Assembly (NCBI RefSeq): GCF_002968335.2
Contig: NZ_CP134398.1
Span: forward strand, 5,332,001 to 5,396,000
DNA length: 64,000 nucleotides
Direction: 5' to 3'
DNA from: Mycobacterium sp. ITM-2016-00316
GTDB lineage: Bacteria; Actinomycetota; Actinomycetes; Mycobacteriales; Mycobacteriaceae
How positions within the stretch are numbered: position 1 is the first letter of the stretch; each line of letters starts with the position of its first letter. A model generated the notes under the pieces. That model was not told where the DNA came from, made no database searches, and saw nothing but the letters and a program-made list of their open reading frames with translations. Positions 26,620 through 35,292 of this stretch are shown piece by piece. A program made the translations under genes and the position numbers.

Positions 26620-27204
26620 TCAGTAGCGGCCGAGCATATCGGCCAGCATCGCGAGTTTGCGCTCCTCGAACTCCGGGTCGGCCATCACCGGCCGCAGGAT
26701 GGCCGCACCGTCGAAGGTGTTGGTCAGGATCGCCGTCAGCACGGCCCTGGCGTCGTCGGGGAGTCCATCTGTGGGCGTGACCGCGCCGGCGGCATCGAAG
26801 ATCTTGGCGCTGTACTCGGTGAGCACGACATGCAGGGTGGCGCGCAGCTTTTCATCGGTACGGGCGGCGACCATCAACTCGTAGAGCACAGCGTTGGTGT
26901 CGCTGGCCGTGATATCGCGCAGCACGGAGAGCACTGCGGGCAGCGCCGGTTCGCCGCTCGGGATCTGAGCCACCTGCTTGCTGAACGATTCGAGCTGCCT
27001 ACGCAGCACCTCATACCCGGTGGCGGCCATGAAGTCCCCCATCGTCGGGTAATGCCGGAACAACGCACCGACCGAAAGGCCGGCCCGTTTGGCGATGACC
27101 GCCGCCGATGCCCGCGCGTAACCCATCTCGACGATGGTCGCGATGCTGGCGTCCAGAAGCCGCGCAATGGTGTCCGCGCGGCGCTGCTGCTGGGTGCGGG
27201 CCAT
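26620..27204 (-). CDS. TetR-family transcriptional regulator
   Basis: A 194-residue regulator with an N-terminal helix-turn-helix ('ASAAVIAKRAGLSVGALFRHYPTMGDFMAA') and a helical effector domain. The start at 27204 is taken because it lies one base after the stop of the amidohydrolase gene, which suggests co-transcription; the longer reading would run through that gene. Its likely operator is the palindrome at 29026-29035 in front of the amidohydrolase gene. It converges on the flippase-like gene, whose stop is adjacent. Confidence 0.85.
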   Translation of the reverse strand: MARTQQQRRADTIARLLDASIATIVEMGYARASAAVIAKRAGLSVGALFRHYPTMGDFMAATGYEVLRRQLESFSKQVAQIPSGEPALPAVLSVLRDITASDTNAVLYELMVAARTDEKLRATLHVVLTEYSAKIFDAAGAVTPTDGLPDDARAVLTAILTNTFDGAAILRPVMADPEFEERKLAMLADMLGRY

Positions 27205-27205
27205 C

Positions 27206-29005
27206 TCAGACGGTGGCCGAGCCGGTCGAGCGCAGCGACGGGGAATCCGATGCGCCGGCGCGCAGGTAGCGCCCGGATCGCACCGTCGTGCCGTAGCCGT
27301 CGCGGAACTCACCCCGGGTGAACACCACCTGGCCGTTGACTCCGGTGGCGATGACGGTGGCGTCGTTGCGGTTCACCATGCGGCTCAGGTCACCATAGAA
27401 GGGCACCGTCGCCTCGTGATAGGCGTTGACCGAATCATCCAGCGCGCTGACGTCTATCACCACGAAGTCGGCACGGTCACCGCGGCGCAGGGTGCCGGCG
27501 TCCAGCCCGAACCAATCGGCCACCTCGGCCGTCAGCCGGTGCACCGCGCGCTGCGGGGTGAGAAACGGCCGACCCGCCTCATCGGCATCGCGCACCCGCT
27601 TGAGCAGCCGCAGCGCATAGTTGTAGAACGCCATATTGCGAAGGTGCGCACCGGCATCCGAGAACCCCATGTGCACCGACGGCTCGTCGGCGAGCTTGTC
27701 GAGCTGCTCCGGGCGATGGTTGGCCACGATGGTCGTCCAGCGCACATTGCGCTCGCCGTTCTCCACGAGCACGTCCAGGAAGGCGTCGAGCGGGTGGATA
27801 CCGCGCTCATCGGCGATCTGACCGAAACTCTTGCCGATCAGCGATGCATCGGGGCAGCCCACGATCTTGGCGTCGTGGAAGTCGCGGTGCCACAACGCGG
27901 GTCCGAGCTTGCGGCGGTCGAAGGACCTACGGAACCGGCGGCGGTACTCGGGGTCGGCGAGCAGCGTGTTGCGCTCCAGCTGATCGCGCAGGTGCAGCGC
28001 CGCCGTACCAGCCCCGAACTCCTCGAACACCGGCAGATCGATTCCGTCGGAATACAGTTCGAACGGCACCGGCAGATGCTGGAACCGCACCTTCGCGTCC
28101 AGCACCCGGTTCAACAGCCGGGTGCCGCGGCCCAGCACGTGCACGGCCCCGGGTGCGGACTTGGCGTCGGCCGAGACCAGCAGGCTCATCTTCACCCCGC
28201 GCCGACGGCCGAACATTGCGCTGCTCTCCAGGAAGAAGTTCAACGCCTCGTGGGCCTTGGCGACGTTCGGTGCGCTCTGCAGGATGCGGCCGCGCCGGCG
28301 CAGCACCTTGATCAGCCGGCGACGCTCCCGCCATGTCGCGAAGGTGGAGGGCAACGCGCGGGACCGGAACCGGTCGCCGTCGAGCTTGTCGATGGCGGCG
28401 TCCATCCCGGACATGCCGAGCATCCCGGCGTCCAGCGCGGCATCGAGGCGCTGCGCCATCGTCTCCAGCTCGGCCTCGGTGGGCGTCACGCCACGGGTGG
28501 TGGCACGGTCGAGTCCCAGCACCGAGGCGCGCAGGTCCGAGTGCCCCAGCAGCGAGGCGATGTTCGGGCCCAGCGGCAGGGCGTCGATGGCGGCCACGTA
28601 CTCGGCGGGGTTCGACCACGTCTTGTGGGCGGCCAGCGCACCGAGCACGAACTGCCGCGGCACGGCCTCGACGCGGCTGAACAGGTCGGCGGCGTCCTCG
28701 GTGTCGGCGTACACGGTGGACAGTGAGCACATGCCGAGCAGCACGGTGGTGACACCGTGGCGCACCGATTCGCGCAGACCCGGGTCGAGCAGCACCTCGG
28801 CGTCGTAGTGGGTGTGCACATCGATGAAACCGGGGGTCACCCATTTGCCGGTCGCGTCGATGACCTCGGGGCAACCGGTCTCGTCCAGCGCAGCGGCCGA
28901 CACCTCGGCGACGAGGCCATCGCGAATACCCAGGGAGCGGGTCAGCGGCGGGCGCCCGGTGCCGTCGAACCACAGACCGTTGCGGATGATCACGTCATAG
29001 GGCAT
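27206..29005 (-). CDS. Amidohydrolase family protein (N-acyl-D-amino-acid deacylase-like)
   Basis: A 599-residue metal-dependent hydrolase of the amidohydrolase superfamily, close to the D-aminoacylase/dihydroorotase-like group. The first metal motif is 'GFIDVHTHYDAEV' near residue 60, and the metal-binding Asp lies in 'MGFSDAGAHLRNMAF'. The composite beta-sandwich is built from both ends ('NGLWFDGTG', 'ADFVVIDVSALDD'). It is cytoplasmic, since no signal peptide is seen. It is followed directly by a TetR gene in the same direction. The substrate, an N-acylated or cyclic amide, is unknown. The last codons contain a weak variant of the dispersed GCGACGGGG repeat. Confidence 0.82.
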   Translation of the reverse strand: MPYDVIIRNGLWFDGTGRPPLTRSLGIRDGLVAEVSAAALDETGCPEVIDATGKWVTPGFIDVHTHYDAEVLLDPGLRESVRHGVTTVLLGMCSLSTVYADTEDAADLFSRVEAVPRQFVLGALAAHKTWSNPAEYVAAIDALPLGPNIASLLGHSDLRASVLGLDRATTRGVTPTEAELETMAQRLDAALDAGMLGMSGMDAAIDKLDGDRFRSRALPSTFATWRERRRLIKVLRRRGRILQSAPNVAKAHEALNFFLESSAMFGRRRGVKMSLLVSADAKSAPGAVHVLGRGTRLLNRVLDAKVRFQHLPVPFELYSDGIDLPVFEEFGAGTAALHLRDQLERNTLLADPEYRRRFRRSFDRRKLGPALWHRDFHDAKIVGCPDASLIGKSFGQIADERGIHPLDAFLDVLVENGERNVRWTTIVANHRPEQLDKLADEPSVHMGFSDAGAHLRNMAFYNYALRLLKRVRDADEAGRPFLTPQRAVHRLTAEVADWFGLDAGTLRRGDRADFVVIDVSALDDSVNAYHEATVPFYGDLSRMVNRNDATVIATGVNGQVVFTRGEFRDGYGTTVRSGRYLRAGASDSPSLRSTGSATV

Positions 29006-29025
29006 GGGCCCAGGCTAGGTTAGAT

Positions 29026-29035
29026 AGTGATCACT
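29026..29035. promoter_or_regulatory. Palindrome before the amidohydrolase/TetR operon
   Basis: The perfect palindrome AGTGATCACT lies 21 bases upstream of the amidohydrolase start. It overlaps a possible leftward -10 hexamer, TATCTA (29020-29025 region on the minus strand). This is the right place for repression by the TetR protein encoded in the same operon. Confidence 0.45.
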
Positions 29036-29142
29036 CACAATCTTTTTCACCGGTCTCATCGCGCTGGCACCCGGAGCCGTTTGCCTGCCACAGCCCTGTG
29101 ACAGCATGGTGACCTCGGACGATCCGCAGATAGGGAGATCAC

Positions 29143-30126
29143 GTGACCTGGTTGGTGACCGGAGGCGCAGGCTATATCGGATCGCACGTCGTCCGGGCGC
29201 TCACCGATGCGAACACCCCGGTGGTCGTGATCGATGACCTCTCCACCGGGTTGGCGCAGTTCGTCCCCGACGGAGTCGAACTCGTCAGAGCAAATCTGCT
29301 CGATGCCGACACCGTCGAGTCGACGCTGCGCGATCACCGGGTGACCGGAGTGGTGCACGTCGCCGGATACAAGTATGCGGGCGAGTCGGTGAAGCACCCG
29401 CTGCACACCTACCAGCAGAACGTCACGGCCATGACGGTGCTGCTCGCAGCGATGGCCAAGACCGGCGTGAACCAGATCGTCTTCTCCAGCAGCGCGGCGA
29501 CCTACGGAACCCCCGATGTCGAGGTGGTCGACGAGCGAACCCCCACTTCGCCCGAATCACCCTATGGCGAAAGCAAACTCATCGGGGAATGGCTCCTTCG
29601 CGACGTGGCCCGCTCCCGAGAACTGCGCCACACCAGCCTGCGGTATTTCAACGTGGTCGGGTCCGGCTCGCCCGACATCTACGACCGCAGCCCGCACAAC
29701 CTGTTCCCCAAGGTATTGGACATGCTCTTCCACGGCCAGATCCCGCAGATCAACGGCGGGGACTACGCCACACCCGACGGAACCTGCGTGCGCGACTACG
29801 TGCATGTCTCGGATCTGGCCTCGGCACACGTCGCGGCCGCGCACCGACTGGCGACAGGTGAACCCGTCGAGGCCGTGTACAACTTGGGCAGCGGCTCGGG
29901 CACATCGGTACGCGAGATCATGACGGCCATCCGCGATGTCACCGGAATCGATTTCGATCCTGCGGTCACCCCGCGCAGACCTGGAGATCCAGCCCGCATC
30001 GTGGCGGCCGGGGAGCTGGCGGCGCGCGATCTGGACTGGCGGATGCGACATTCGCTGACCGATATGGTGGCATCTGCATGGGCGGCCCGCCAGGCCGCCG
30101 GCGAAAGCTATCCGACCGCGGGCTGA
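29143..30126 (+). CDS. galE: UDP-glucose 4-epimerase
   Basis: A 327-residue short-chain dehydrogenase fold epimerase that interconverts UDP-glucose and UDP-galactose, supplying galactose for arabinogalactan. It has NAD-binding 'TGGAGYIGSH' at the N-terminus, the catalytic Ser in 'FSSSAATYG', 'SPYGESKL' with the Tyr-Lys pair, and 'RYFNVVGSG'. The GTG start at 29143 follows AGGGAG by five bases. It corresponds best to mycobacterial GalE1 (Rv3634c), although here it runs in the same direction as the Rv3635-like gene instead of away from it. Confidence 0.9.
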   Translation: MTWLVTGGAGYIGSHVVRALTDANTPVVVIDDLSTGLAQFVPDGVELVRANLLDADTVESTLRDHRVTGVVHVAGYKYAGESVKHPLHTYQQNVTAMTVLLAAMAKTGVNQIVFSSSAATYGTPDVEVVDERTPTSPESPYGESKLIGEWLLRDVARSRELRHTSLRYFNVVGSGSPDIYDRSPHNLFPKVLDMLFHGQIPQINGGDYATPDGTCVRDYVHVSDLASAHVAAAHRLATGEPVEAVYNLGSGSGTSVREIMTAIRDVTGIDFDPAVTPRRPGDPARIVAAGELAARDLDWRMRHSLTDMVASAWAARQAAGESYPTAG

Positions 30127-30154
30127 AGGCAACGGCTCCGTACAGTCGCAACCG

Positions 30155-31915
30155 ATGAACTGGGTCGCTAGGGGTGCCGTCGCGCTGATCGCGGTGCAGC
30201 TGCTGGTCCGGTCCGCGCTGGCCTTCGGCGGCGACTTCTACTGGGATGACCTGATCCTGATCGGCCGGGCCGGCACCCAGAGCCTGCTGTCCGCGCAGTA
30301 CCTGTTCGACGATCATGACGGGCACGTGATGCCGGGGGCCTTCCTGGTGGCCGGCGCCATCACCCGGCTGGCGCCACTGGAATGGGCAGGCCCGGCGATC
30401 AGCCTGCTGGTGCTGCAGCTGCTGGCGTCGGCGGCGCTGCTGCGGGCACTGCACGTGATCCTGGGCTGGCGCCCGGTGCTGCTGATACCGCTCACCTTCG
30501 CGCTGTTCACCCCGCTGACGGTGCCCGGTTTCGCCTGGTGGGCGGCCGGATTGAACTCGTTGCCCATGCTGGCCGCGCTGGCCTGGGTATGCGCCGACGC
30601 GATCCTGTTGGTACGCACCGGGAATCGCCGCTACGCCGCGACCGGCATCCTGGTCTATCTCGGCGGGCTGCTGTTCTTCGAGAAGTCCGCAGTCATCCCG
30701 TTCGTCGCGTTCACGGTGGCGGCGCTGCTGGCCTGGGTGACCGGCGCCTCCGTCGCGGAGGTCTGGCGCCGCGGAATCCGGCTCTGGAGTGGTCTTCTCG
30801 CGGTGACCGCCGCCTGGATCGGGGTGTACCTGATCGTTGTCGACCAGCAGCGGTGGTCGCTGGACCTCGGCATGACCTGGGATCTGCTCCTGCGTTCGGT
30901 GACCCACGGCATCGTTCCCGGGTTGGCCGGTGGGCCGTGGGACTGGCAGCGCTGGGCGCCGGCATCCCCGTGGGCCACGCCCTCGGTGATGGTCATGGTG
31001 CTGGGTTGGCTGGTAGTGGCCGCCGTGGCGGCGGTGTCGCTGGCCCGCAAGGAGCGCATCGGCCCGGTGTGGCTGGCCGCCGTCGGCTATGCGGTGGCCT
31101 GCCAGGTGCCGATCTACCTGATGCGCTCATCGCAGTTCACTGCCCTGGAGCTGGCCCAGACCCTGCGCTATCTGCCCGATCTGGTGGTGGTCCTGGCCCT
31201 GCTTGCCGCGGTGGCCTTCTGTGCCCCGAACCGCGCGTCGTCGCGGTGTCTGGATGCCTCACCCACCCGATCCGTGGCGGTCACCGTCCTCGCGGCGGCT
31301 TTCGTCGGCAGCAGCCTGTACTCGACGGCGACCTTCCTGCGGGCCTGGCAGGACAGCCCGGTCCCGGCCTACCTGGACAACGCCCGCACCGGGTTGGCCT
31401 CGGTGGACCCACTGGCGGCGCCACTGTTGGATCAGGAGGTCGACCCCATGATCATGCAGCGGGTGGCCGCCCCGGAGAATCTGGCCAGCCACATGTTCGC
31501 GCTGCTGCCCGAACGCCCCGAATTCAACAGTGCCACCACAGAACTGAGAGTTCTCGACAGCACAGGCCGGCTGCGCGACGCGCTCGTCACCTGGGTACGC
31601 ACCATCGTCCCCGGGCCCGCGCCCAACTGCGGATACCTGGTGCAGACCGAGGACTCCGAGGTCGTCATGCCGCTGGACGGGCCGTTGCTGCCTGCGGACT
31701 GGACGGCGGAGATCAACTATCTGGCCAACAGCGAGGGATCGCTCACCATGTCGCTGGCCGAGGGCCTGCCGGTGAAGGTTCCGGTGCATCCCGGGCTGAA
31801 CCGGGTGTTCGTGCGGCTGTCCGGCGCGGGTGACGCCGTCCGCGTGAGCGCGAACACCGCAGCGCTGTCGGTGTGTGTCGCCTCCGGTCCGATCGGATTC
31901 GTGGCGCCCCGATAG
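30155..31915 (+). CDS. Conserved mycobacterial polytopic membrane protein (Rv3635-like)
   Basis: A 586-residue protein with around ten to eleven transmembrane helices in the first 400 residues and a C-terminal extracytoplasmic domain of about 190 residues. An early acidic motif, 'FGGDFYWDDLILIGRAG', sits in the first external loop, as in GT-C-type glycosyltransferases, where such acidic residues bind the lipid-phosphate sugar donor. The position between galE and holB matches Rv3635 of M. tuberculosis. A role in cell-envelope glycosylation is plausible but not shown. It starts 28 bases after galE. Confidence 0.75.
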   Translation: MNWVARGAVALIAVQLLVRSALAFGGDFYWDDLILIGRAGTQSLLSAQYLFDDHDGHVMPGAFLVAGAITRLAPLEWAGPAISLLVLQLLASAALLRALHVILGWRPVLLIPLTFALFTPLTVPGFAWWAAGLNSLPMLAALAWVCADAILLVRTGNRRYAATGILVYLGGLLFFEKSAVIPFVAFTVAALLAWVTGASVAEVWRRGIRLWSGLLAVTAAWIGVYLIVVDQQRWSLDLGMTWDLLLRSVTHGIVPGLAGGPWDWQRWAPASPWATPSVMVMVLGWLVVAAVAAVSLARKERIGPVWLAAVGYAVACQVPIYLMRSSQFTALELAQTLRYLPDLVVVLALLAAVAFCAPNRASSRCLDASPTRSVAVTVLAAAFVGSSLYSTATFLRAWQDSPVPAYLDNARTGLASVDPLAAPLLDQEVDPMIMQRVAAPENLASHMFALLPERPEFNSATTELRVLDSTGRLRDALVTWVRTIVPGPAPNCGYLVQTEDSEVVMPLDGPLLPADWTAEINYLANSEGSLTMSLAEGLPVKVPVHPGLNRVFVRLSGAGDAVRVSANTAALSVCVASGPIGFVAPR

Positions 31916-31976
31916 TTTCCGCCCGTCACGGCGTGTGCGGACCCGACATGTCGGTAGGTGTCCCTAGCCTGATCAC

Positions 31977-32345
31977 ATGGACCGGACAGACTCGCGACCG
32001 TCGGCGGTCGCGCCGTGCAAGCACTGCGGCACCGATACGGTCTGGTTGCAGATGGCCTATGGCGGCTGGCGACTGTTCCACGCCGAGATGGTCGCCACCG
32101 ATGAGAGCGCGGCCGGTAACCGGTTCGCGATCCGGCGTTCGACGCGTCAGGTCATCGACCTCGACGACGAGTACGAGCCGCGCTGGCCGGCAAAATGTCT
32201 GCAGCTGCACCGTTTTCACTGCCCGGCCAGCCACGACGACTCGCTGTTCCATCACCGTCGGCCGCGCCAGCCCAACGATATCGATCTCGAGGACCTGTGG
32301 CGGCGGCTCGCCGAGCGCAAGGAATCCCAGCGCAGGGCCGGTTAG
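31977..32345 (+). CDS. Small zinc-ribbon-like hypothetical protein, 122 residues
   Basis: Not assigned to a characterised family. It carries 'CKHCGTDTVW' at about residues 14-23 and a second Cys/His group, 'CLQLHRFHC', at about 74-82, which together could bind one zinc ion. The rest is polar, with a C-terminal basic helix. Its ATG at 31977 is 61 bases after the membrane protein gene, and its end overlaps the convergent TetR gene by four bases. It is probably a real gene on the basis of codon composition and the paired metal-binding motifs. Confidence 0.65.
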   Translation: MDRTDSRPSAVAPCKHCGTDTVWLQMAYGGWRLFHAEMVATDESAAGNRFAIRRSTRQVIDLDDEYEPRWPAKCLQLHRFHCPASHDDSLFHHRRPRQPNDIDLEDLWRRLAERKESQRRAG

Positions 32346-32911
32346 GGCCGAGTCGCGATCAGTCGGCGTGCGGCGTCGACCGCGACGGCACGCCGGTGGG
32401 CAAGGATCCCGGAATCGTCGGTGGTGGCGTCGGGGTGGGGCGAATGCGCCCAGGACAGCCCGATGGCGAACAGCAGCACGATCAGATCGTCCGGCCGCCA
32501 CGCGGGATCGACATGCCCGGCATCCTGGGCCACCTCGATGGCCCGGATCGCCTGATCCGGAAAGGGTTGACCCTCGACTTCCGGCGGACCGAGGGCGAAC
32601 CCCTCGAGCTGGGCCCACGTGATCATCCGGAGGTGGGCGGGTTCGCGGCAGGCCAGGTCGAAGATTCCGCCGACGAATTCCTCGACGGCCTCCGGCCGCA
32701 GCGTGACCGAGCGGTAGAACTCGGCGGCGTCGGCGGCAAGGACCTCCCTGAACAACGTCTCTTTGTCCCCGAAATGCGCGTACAACCGTTCCTTGCTGGC
32801 GTGGGCCGCACGCGCGATGCGATCGATCCGGGCGCCGGCCAGTCCGTGCTGCGCGAACTCGGTGCGCGCCGCGGCGAGGATCTCGGCGCGCAGTTCGGTC
32901 GTGGTTCTCAC
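32342..32911 (-). CDS. TetR-family transcriptional regulator
   Basis: A 189-residue repressor-type protein with the helix-turn-helix 'GARIDRIARAAHASKERLYAHFGDK' and a C-terminal TetR ligand domain. The GTG start at 32911 lies about seven bases after a -10-like TATGCT (32918-32923, minus strand), so the mRNA is probably leaderless. The operator at 32929-32942 sits between this gene and the divergent acyltransferase gene. That is the classical layout for autoregulation and control of the neighbour. Confidence 0.88.
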   Translation of the reverse strand: MRTTTELRAEILAAARTEFAQHGLAGARIDRIARAAHASKERLYAHFGDKETLFREVLAADAAEFYRSVTLRPEAVEEFVGGIFDLACREPAHLRMITWAQLEGFALGPPEVEGQPFPDQAIRAIEVAQDAGHVDPAWRPDDLIVLLFAIGLSWAHSPHPDATTDDSGILAHRRAVAVDAARRLIATRP

Positions 32912-32928
32912 AGCGAAAGCATAACCAG

Positions 32929-32942
32929 ACGAACCAGTTCGT
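32929..32942. promoter_or_regulatory. Palindromic operator shared by TetR and acyltransferase genes
   Basis: ACGAAC-CA-GTTCGT is a perfect 6+6 inverted repeat. On one side it borders TATGCT (minus strand, 32918-32923) and on the other TATTGT (plus strand, 32947-32952). Both -10-like elements are six to seven bases from the start codons, so both mRNAs look leaderless and the operator would block both promoters. Confidence 0.65.
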
Positions 32943-32958
32943 TCGGTATTGTGAAGCC

Positions 32959-33813
32959 ATGACAGTCATGACGAACACCGAGAGATTGATGGACCAGCCG
33001 ACTCGCATTCAGGCGATTCGGCGGGTGGTCGAGACGGTCGCCGACAACGCCGCCCCGCTCATCGACCTCTGGCGACCCTTTGTCGACGGACTCGAGCACC
33101 TCCCCCGCGACGGACGATTCCTGTTGGTGGGCAATCACACCCAGTCCGGCACCGAGGGATTCCTGATCCCGTATCTGGTGCGTCGCGAAATCGGCACGTT
33201 GGTGCGCCCGCTGACCGATCGCCGGTTCGGCACCATGCCCGGGCCCGCGGCCGACCTGCTGGCGGCCTGCGGTGCGACGGTCGGCTCCCCGGAATCCGCG
33301 GGCGAGTTGATGCGCCATGGCCAGACGATCCTGGTGTTCCCCGGCGGCGGACGTGAGATCGCGAAGTTCAAGGGCGAGGAGAACACCCTGCGCTGGCAGG
33401 ACCGGGCCGGATTCGCGCGCATAGCGGCCGAACACGACTATCCGATCGTGCCGGCCGGGCTCATCGGCGGCGACGACGTATACCGCAGCCTGACCTCCCG
33501 CGACGGGCTGTTCGGGCGGTTCAGCCAGCGCATCGCCAAGGCGCTGGGTGCCCCCGGCGATATGGCGATGCCGCTGTTGCGCGGTATCGGCCCCACCCTG
33601 ATACCGCGCCCGCAGCGGATGTACCTGCGCTTCGCCGAGCCGATCGACACCGCCAGGCCGGCCGGCGTATCCGCGCCGGAGTGGGCGGACACCGTGAAAC
33701 AACGGACCCAGACATCGCTGGAGGCGGTACTGGCCGACGTGCAGGAGATCCGGGCAGGCGACCCCTACCGCGAGTTGAATCCGCTGGCCTGGCGCGATGC
33801 CGTGCAGCCGTGA
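32959..33813 (+). CDS. Lysophospholipid acyltransferase/DGAT2-like family protein
   Basis: A 284-residue acyltransferase-fold protein. The conserved block 'LLVGNHTQSGTEGF' is the family catalytic His position with a modified HxxxxD/E motif. 'VFPGGGREIAKFKGEENTLRW' and 'YPIVPAGLIGGDDVY' follow, as in plant phytyl-ester/DGAT2-like and bacterial PlsC-related proteins. It likely transfers an acyl chain to a lipid acceptor at the membrane surface. It is divergent from a TetR gene and controlled through the operator at 32929-32942. The ATG at 32959 fits a leaderless transcript. Confidence 0.75.
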   Translation: MTVMTNTERLMDQPTRIQAIRRVVETVADNAAPLIDLWRPFVDGLEHLPRDGRFLLVGNHTQSGTEGFLIPYLVRREIGTLVRPLTDRRFGTMPGPAADLLAACGATVGSPESAGELMRHGQTILVFPGGGREIAKFKGEENTLRWQDRAGFARIAAEHDYPIVPAGLIGGDDVYRSLTSRDGLFGRFSQRIAKALGAPGDMAMPLLRGIGPTLIPRPQRMYLRFAEPIDTARPAGVSAPEWADTVKQRTQTSLEAVLADVQEIRAGDPYRELNPLAWRDAVQP

Positions 33814-33834
33814 CGGCCGCGGTGCACGAGAACG

Positions 33835-33910
33835 TGGAGCCACCCAGGGGAATCGAACCCCTGACCTATTCATTACGAGTGAATTGCTCTACCGACTGAG
33901 CTAGGGTGGC
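33835..33910 (-). tRNA. tRNA-Thr (anticodon CGT)
   Basis: On the minus strand the 76-base cloverleaf is complete. The acceptor stem is GCCACCC/GGGTGGC, the D-arm is AGCTCAGTCGGTAGAGC, the anticodon stem ATTCA/TGAAT encloses the loop CTCGTAA with anticodon CGT (reads ACG, Thr), the T-arm is CAGGGGTTCGATTCCCCTG, and the discriminator T is followed by an encoded CCA. Confidence 0.97.
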
Positions 33911-33932
33911 GCGCTCTTTTCAGAGCGGCATG

Positions 33933-33962
33933 AGTCTACGGCAGGGTCCATCCACCGCCCAA
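33933..33962 (-). promoter_or_regulatory. Promoter for tRNA-Thr
   Basis: On the minus strand, TTGGGC (33957-33962) and TAGACT (33933-33938) are 18 bases apart, a good primary sigma-factor promoter, 22 bases before the mature tRNA end. The leader between them contains a small CGCTC/GAGCG hairpin (33912-33927). Confidence 0.6.
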
Positions 33963-34000
33963 GTTGATCCCCGGGTCGCTGCGCTCCTGCCCGCCGAACC

Positions 34001-35212
34001 TCAGTTCCGAAGCGCCTGCCCCACGGTCGCCACCATCGCGTCCACGGCGAACTTCGGTTTCACGTTGACCGCGAGCGCCTCCCGGCAGTCCAGCACTGCC
34101 TCGATACAGCGCAGCAGCTTGTCCGGCGCCACGTGCGCGGCCATCGCCCCCACCTTCTCGGCCATGTCCGGATGGTTGGCCGCCACCCCGCCGGCGCCCG
34201 CCGACACCACCAGCGCGTCGCGAAAGTAGGTGGCCAGGTCCATCAGCGCCCGGTCCAGCGCGTCCCGCCCGGCCCGGGTCTGGCGGGATTTCTGCCGCGC
34301 CTCGAGCTGTTTCATCGCGCCGCTGGCACCGCGCATCGTGCCCGCGGTGCCCTTACCGGTGCCGCCGGCACCCAGCGCGGTCCGCAGTTCCTCGGCCTCG
34401 CTCTCATTGCGGTCGACGGTCAGTGCCTTGGCCTCCGCCTCGGCGGTGGCGACCAGCTCCTCGGCAGCACCGAAGGCACGTGACGGCGTCGCGGCATCAC
34501 GCGCCAGGCTCAGCGCGCGTTCGCGGCGCAGCCGGGACTCCGGATCGGTCGCCAACCGCCGGGCGCGGCCCACATGTCCGCCGCAGACCGACGCCGCCCA
34601 GGCCGCCGTTTCGGCGTCGATCCCGTCACGCCCGGTCAACACCTCGGCGATCGACGCGGTCGGCGGGGTCACCAGCGGGACATGCCGGCACCGCGACCGC
34701 AGGGTGACCGAGATGTCCTCGGGATCCACCGACGGCGCACACAGCAGGAACACCGTCGACTGCGGCGGCTCCTCCACCACCTTGAGCAGCGCGTTCGCCG
34801 CCCCCTCGGTGAGACGATCGGCATCTTCGACCACCACGATCTGCCAGCGCCCGGTGCCGGGCCGCCGCGACGCGATCTGCACGATCTCGCGCATCTCCTT
34901 CACCCCGATGGACAGCCCCTCCGGGATGATCCGGCGGACATCGGCGTGGGTGCCCGCCATGGTCGTGGTGCACGGGCGGCACTCCCCGCAGCCCGGCTCG
35001 CCCTCTGACGTGCATTGCAGCGCGGCGGCGAAGCACAGCGCAGCGATCGAACGACCGGAACCGGGTGGGCCGGTGATCAGCCAGGCATGGGTCATACCGC
35101 CGGCTGTGAGTCCGCTGTGAGACTTTTCACCACGGGCGGATCTGGCGGCCGCGAGCAGCTCCTCCTCGACGAGGTGTTGGCCCACCAGACGCGAAAAAAC
35201 ACCGCTATGCAC
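34001..35212 (-). CDS. holB: DNA polymerase III delta-prime subunit
   Basis: A 403-residue clamp-loader subunit, the stator of the complex that loads the sliding clamp onto primed DNA. The P-loop is modified ('TGPPGSGRS'). A zinc-binding set lies in 'CTSEGEPGCGECRPC', the acidic box in 'VVEDADRLTEGAANALLK', and an SRC-like motif in 'TLRSRCRHVPLV'. The position next to the adenylate cyclase gene matches Rv3644c. The protein is longer than E. coli HolB (334) because of a mid-protein Lys/Arg- and Gly-rich insertion ('GAGGTGKGTAGTMRGASGAM'). Confidence 0.92.
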   Translation of the reverse strand: MHSGVFSRLVGQHLVEEELLAAARSARGEKSHSGLTAGGMTHAWLITGPPGSGRSIAALCFAAALQCTSEGEPGCGECRPCTTTMAGTHADVRRIIPEGLSIGVKEMREIVQIASRRPGTGRWQIVVVEDADRLTEGAANALLKVVEEPPQSTVFLLCAPSVDPEDISVTLRSRCRHVPLVTPPTASIAEVLTGRDGIDAETAAWAASVCGGHVGRARRLATDPESRLRRERALSLARDAATPSRAFGAAEELVATAEAEAKALTVDRNESEAEELRTALGAGGTGKGTAGTMRGASGAMKQLEARQKSRQTRAGRDALDRALMDLATYFRDALVVSAGAGGVAANHPDMAEKVGAMAAHVAPDKLLRCIEAVLDCREALAVNVKPKFAVDAMVATVGQALRN

Positions 35213-35292
35213 CGGTCAACAGTAGTGGCACCACCCGACACGACACGGACTCACCGGCGCGACACGTCGCCGGTGACCGATACGGTGAACGG

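Noticed and set aside
27221..27245. Fifth copy of the dispersed GCGAAGC element
   Set aside because: It has CGCAGCG instead of CGAAGCG and lies in the coding end of the amidohydrolase gene; too weak to count as a copy.
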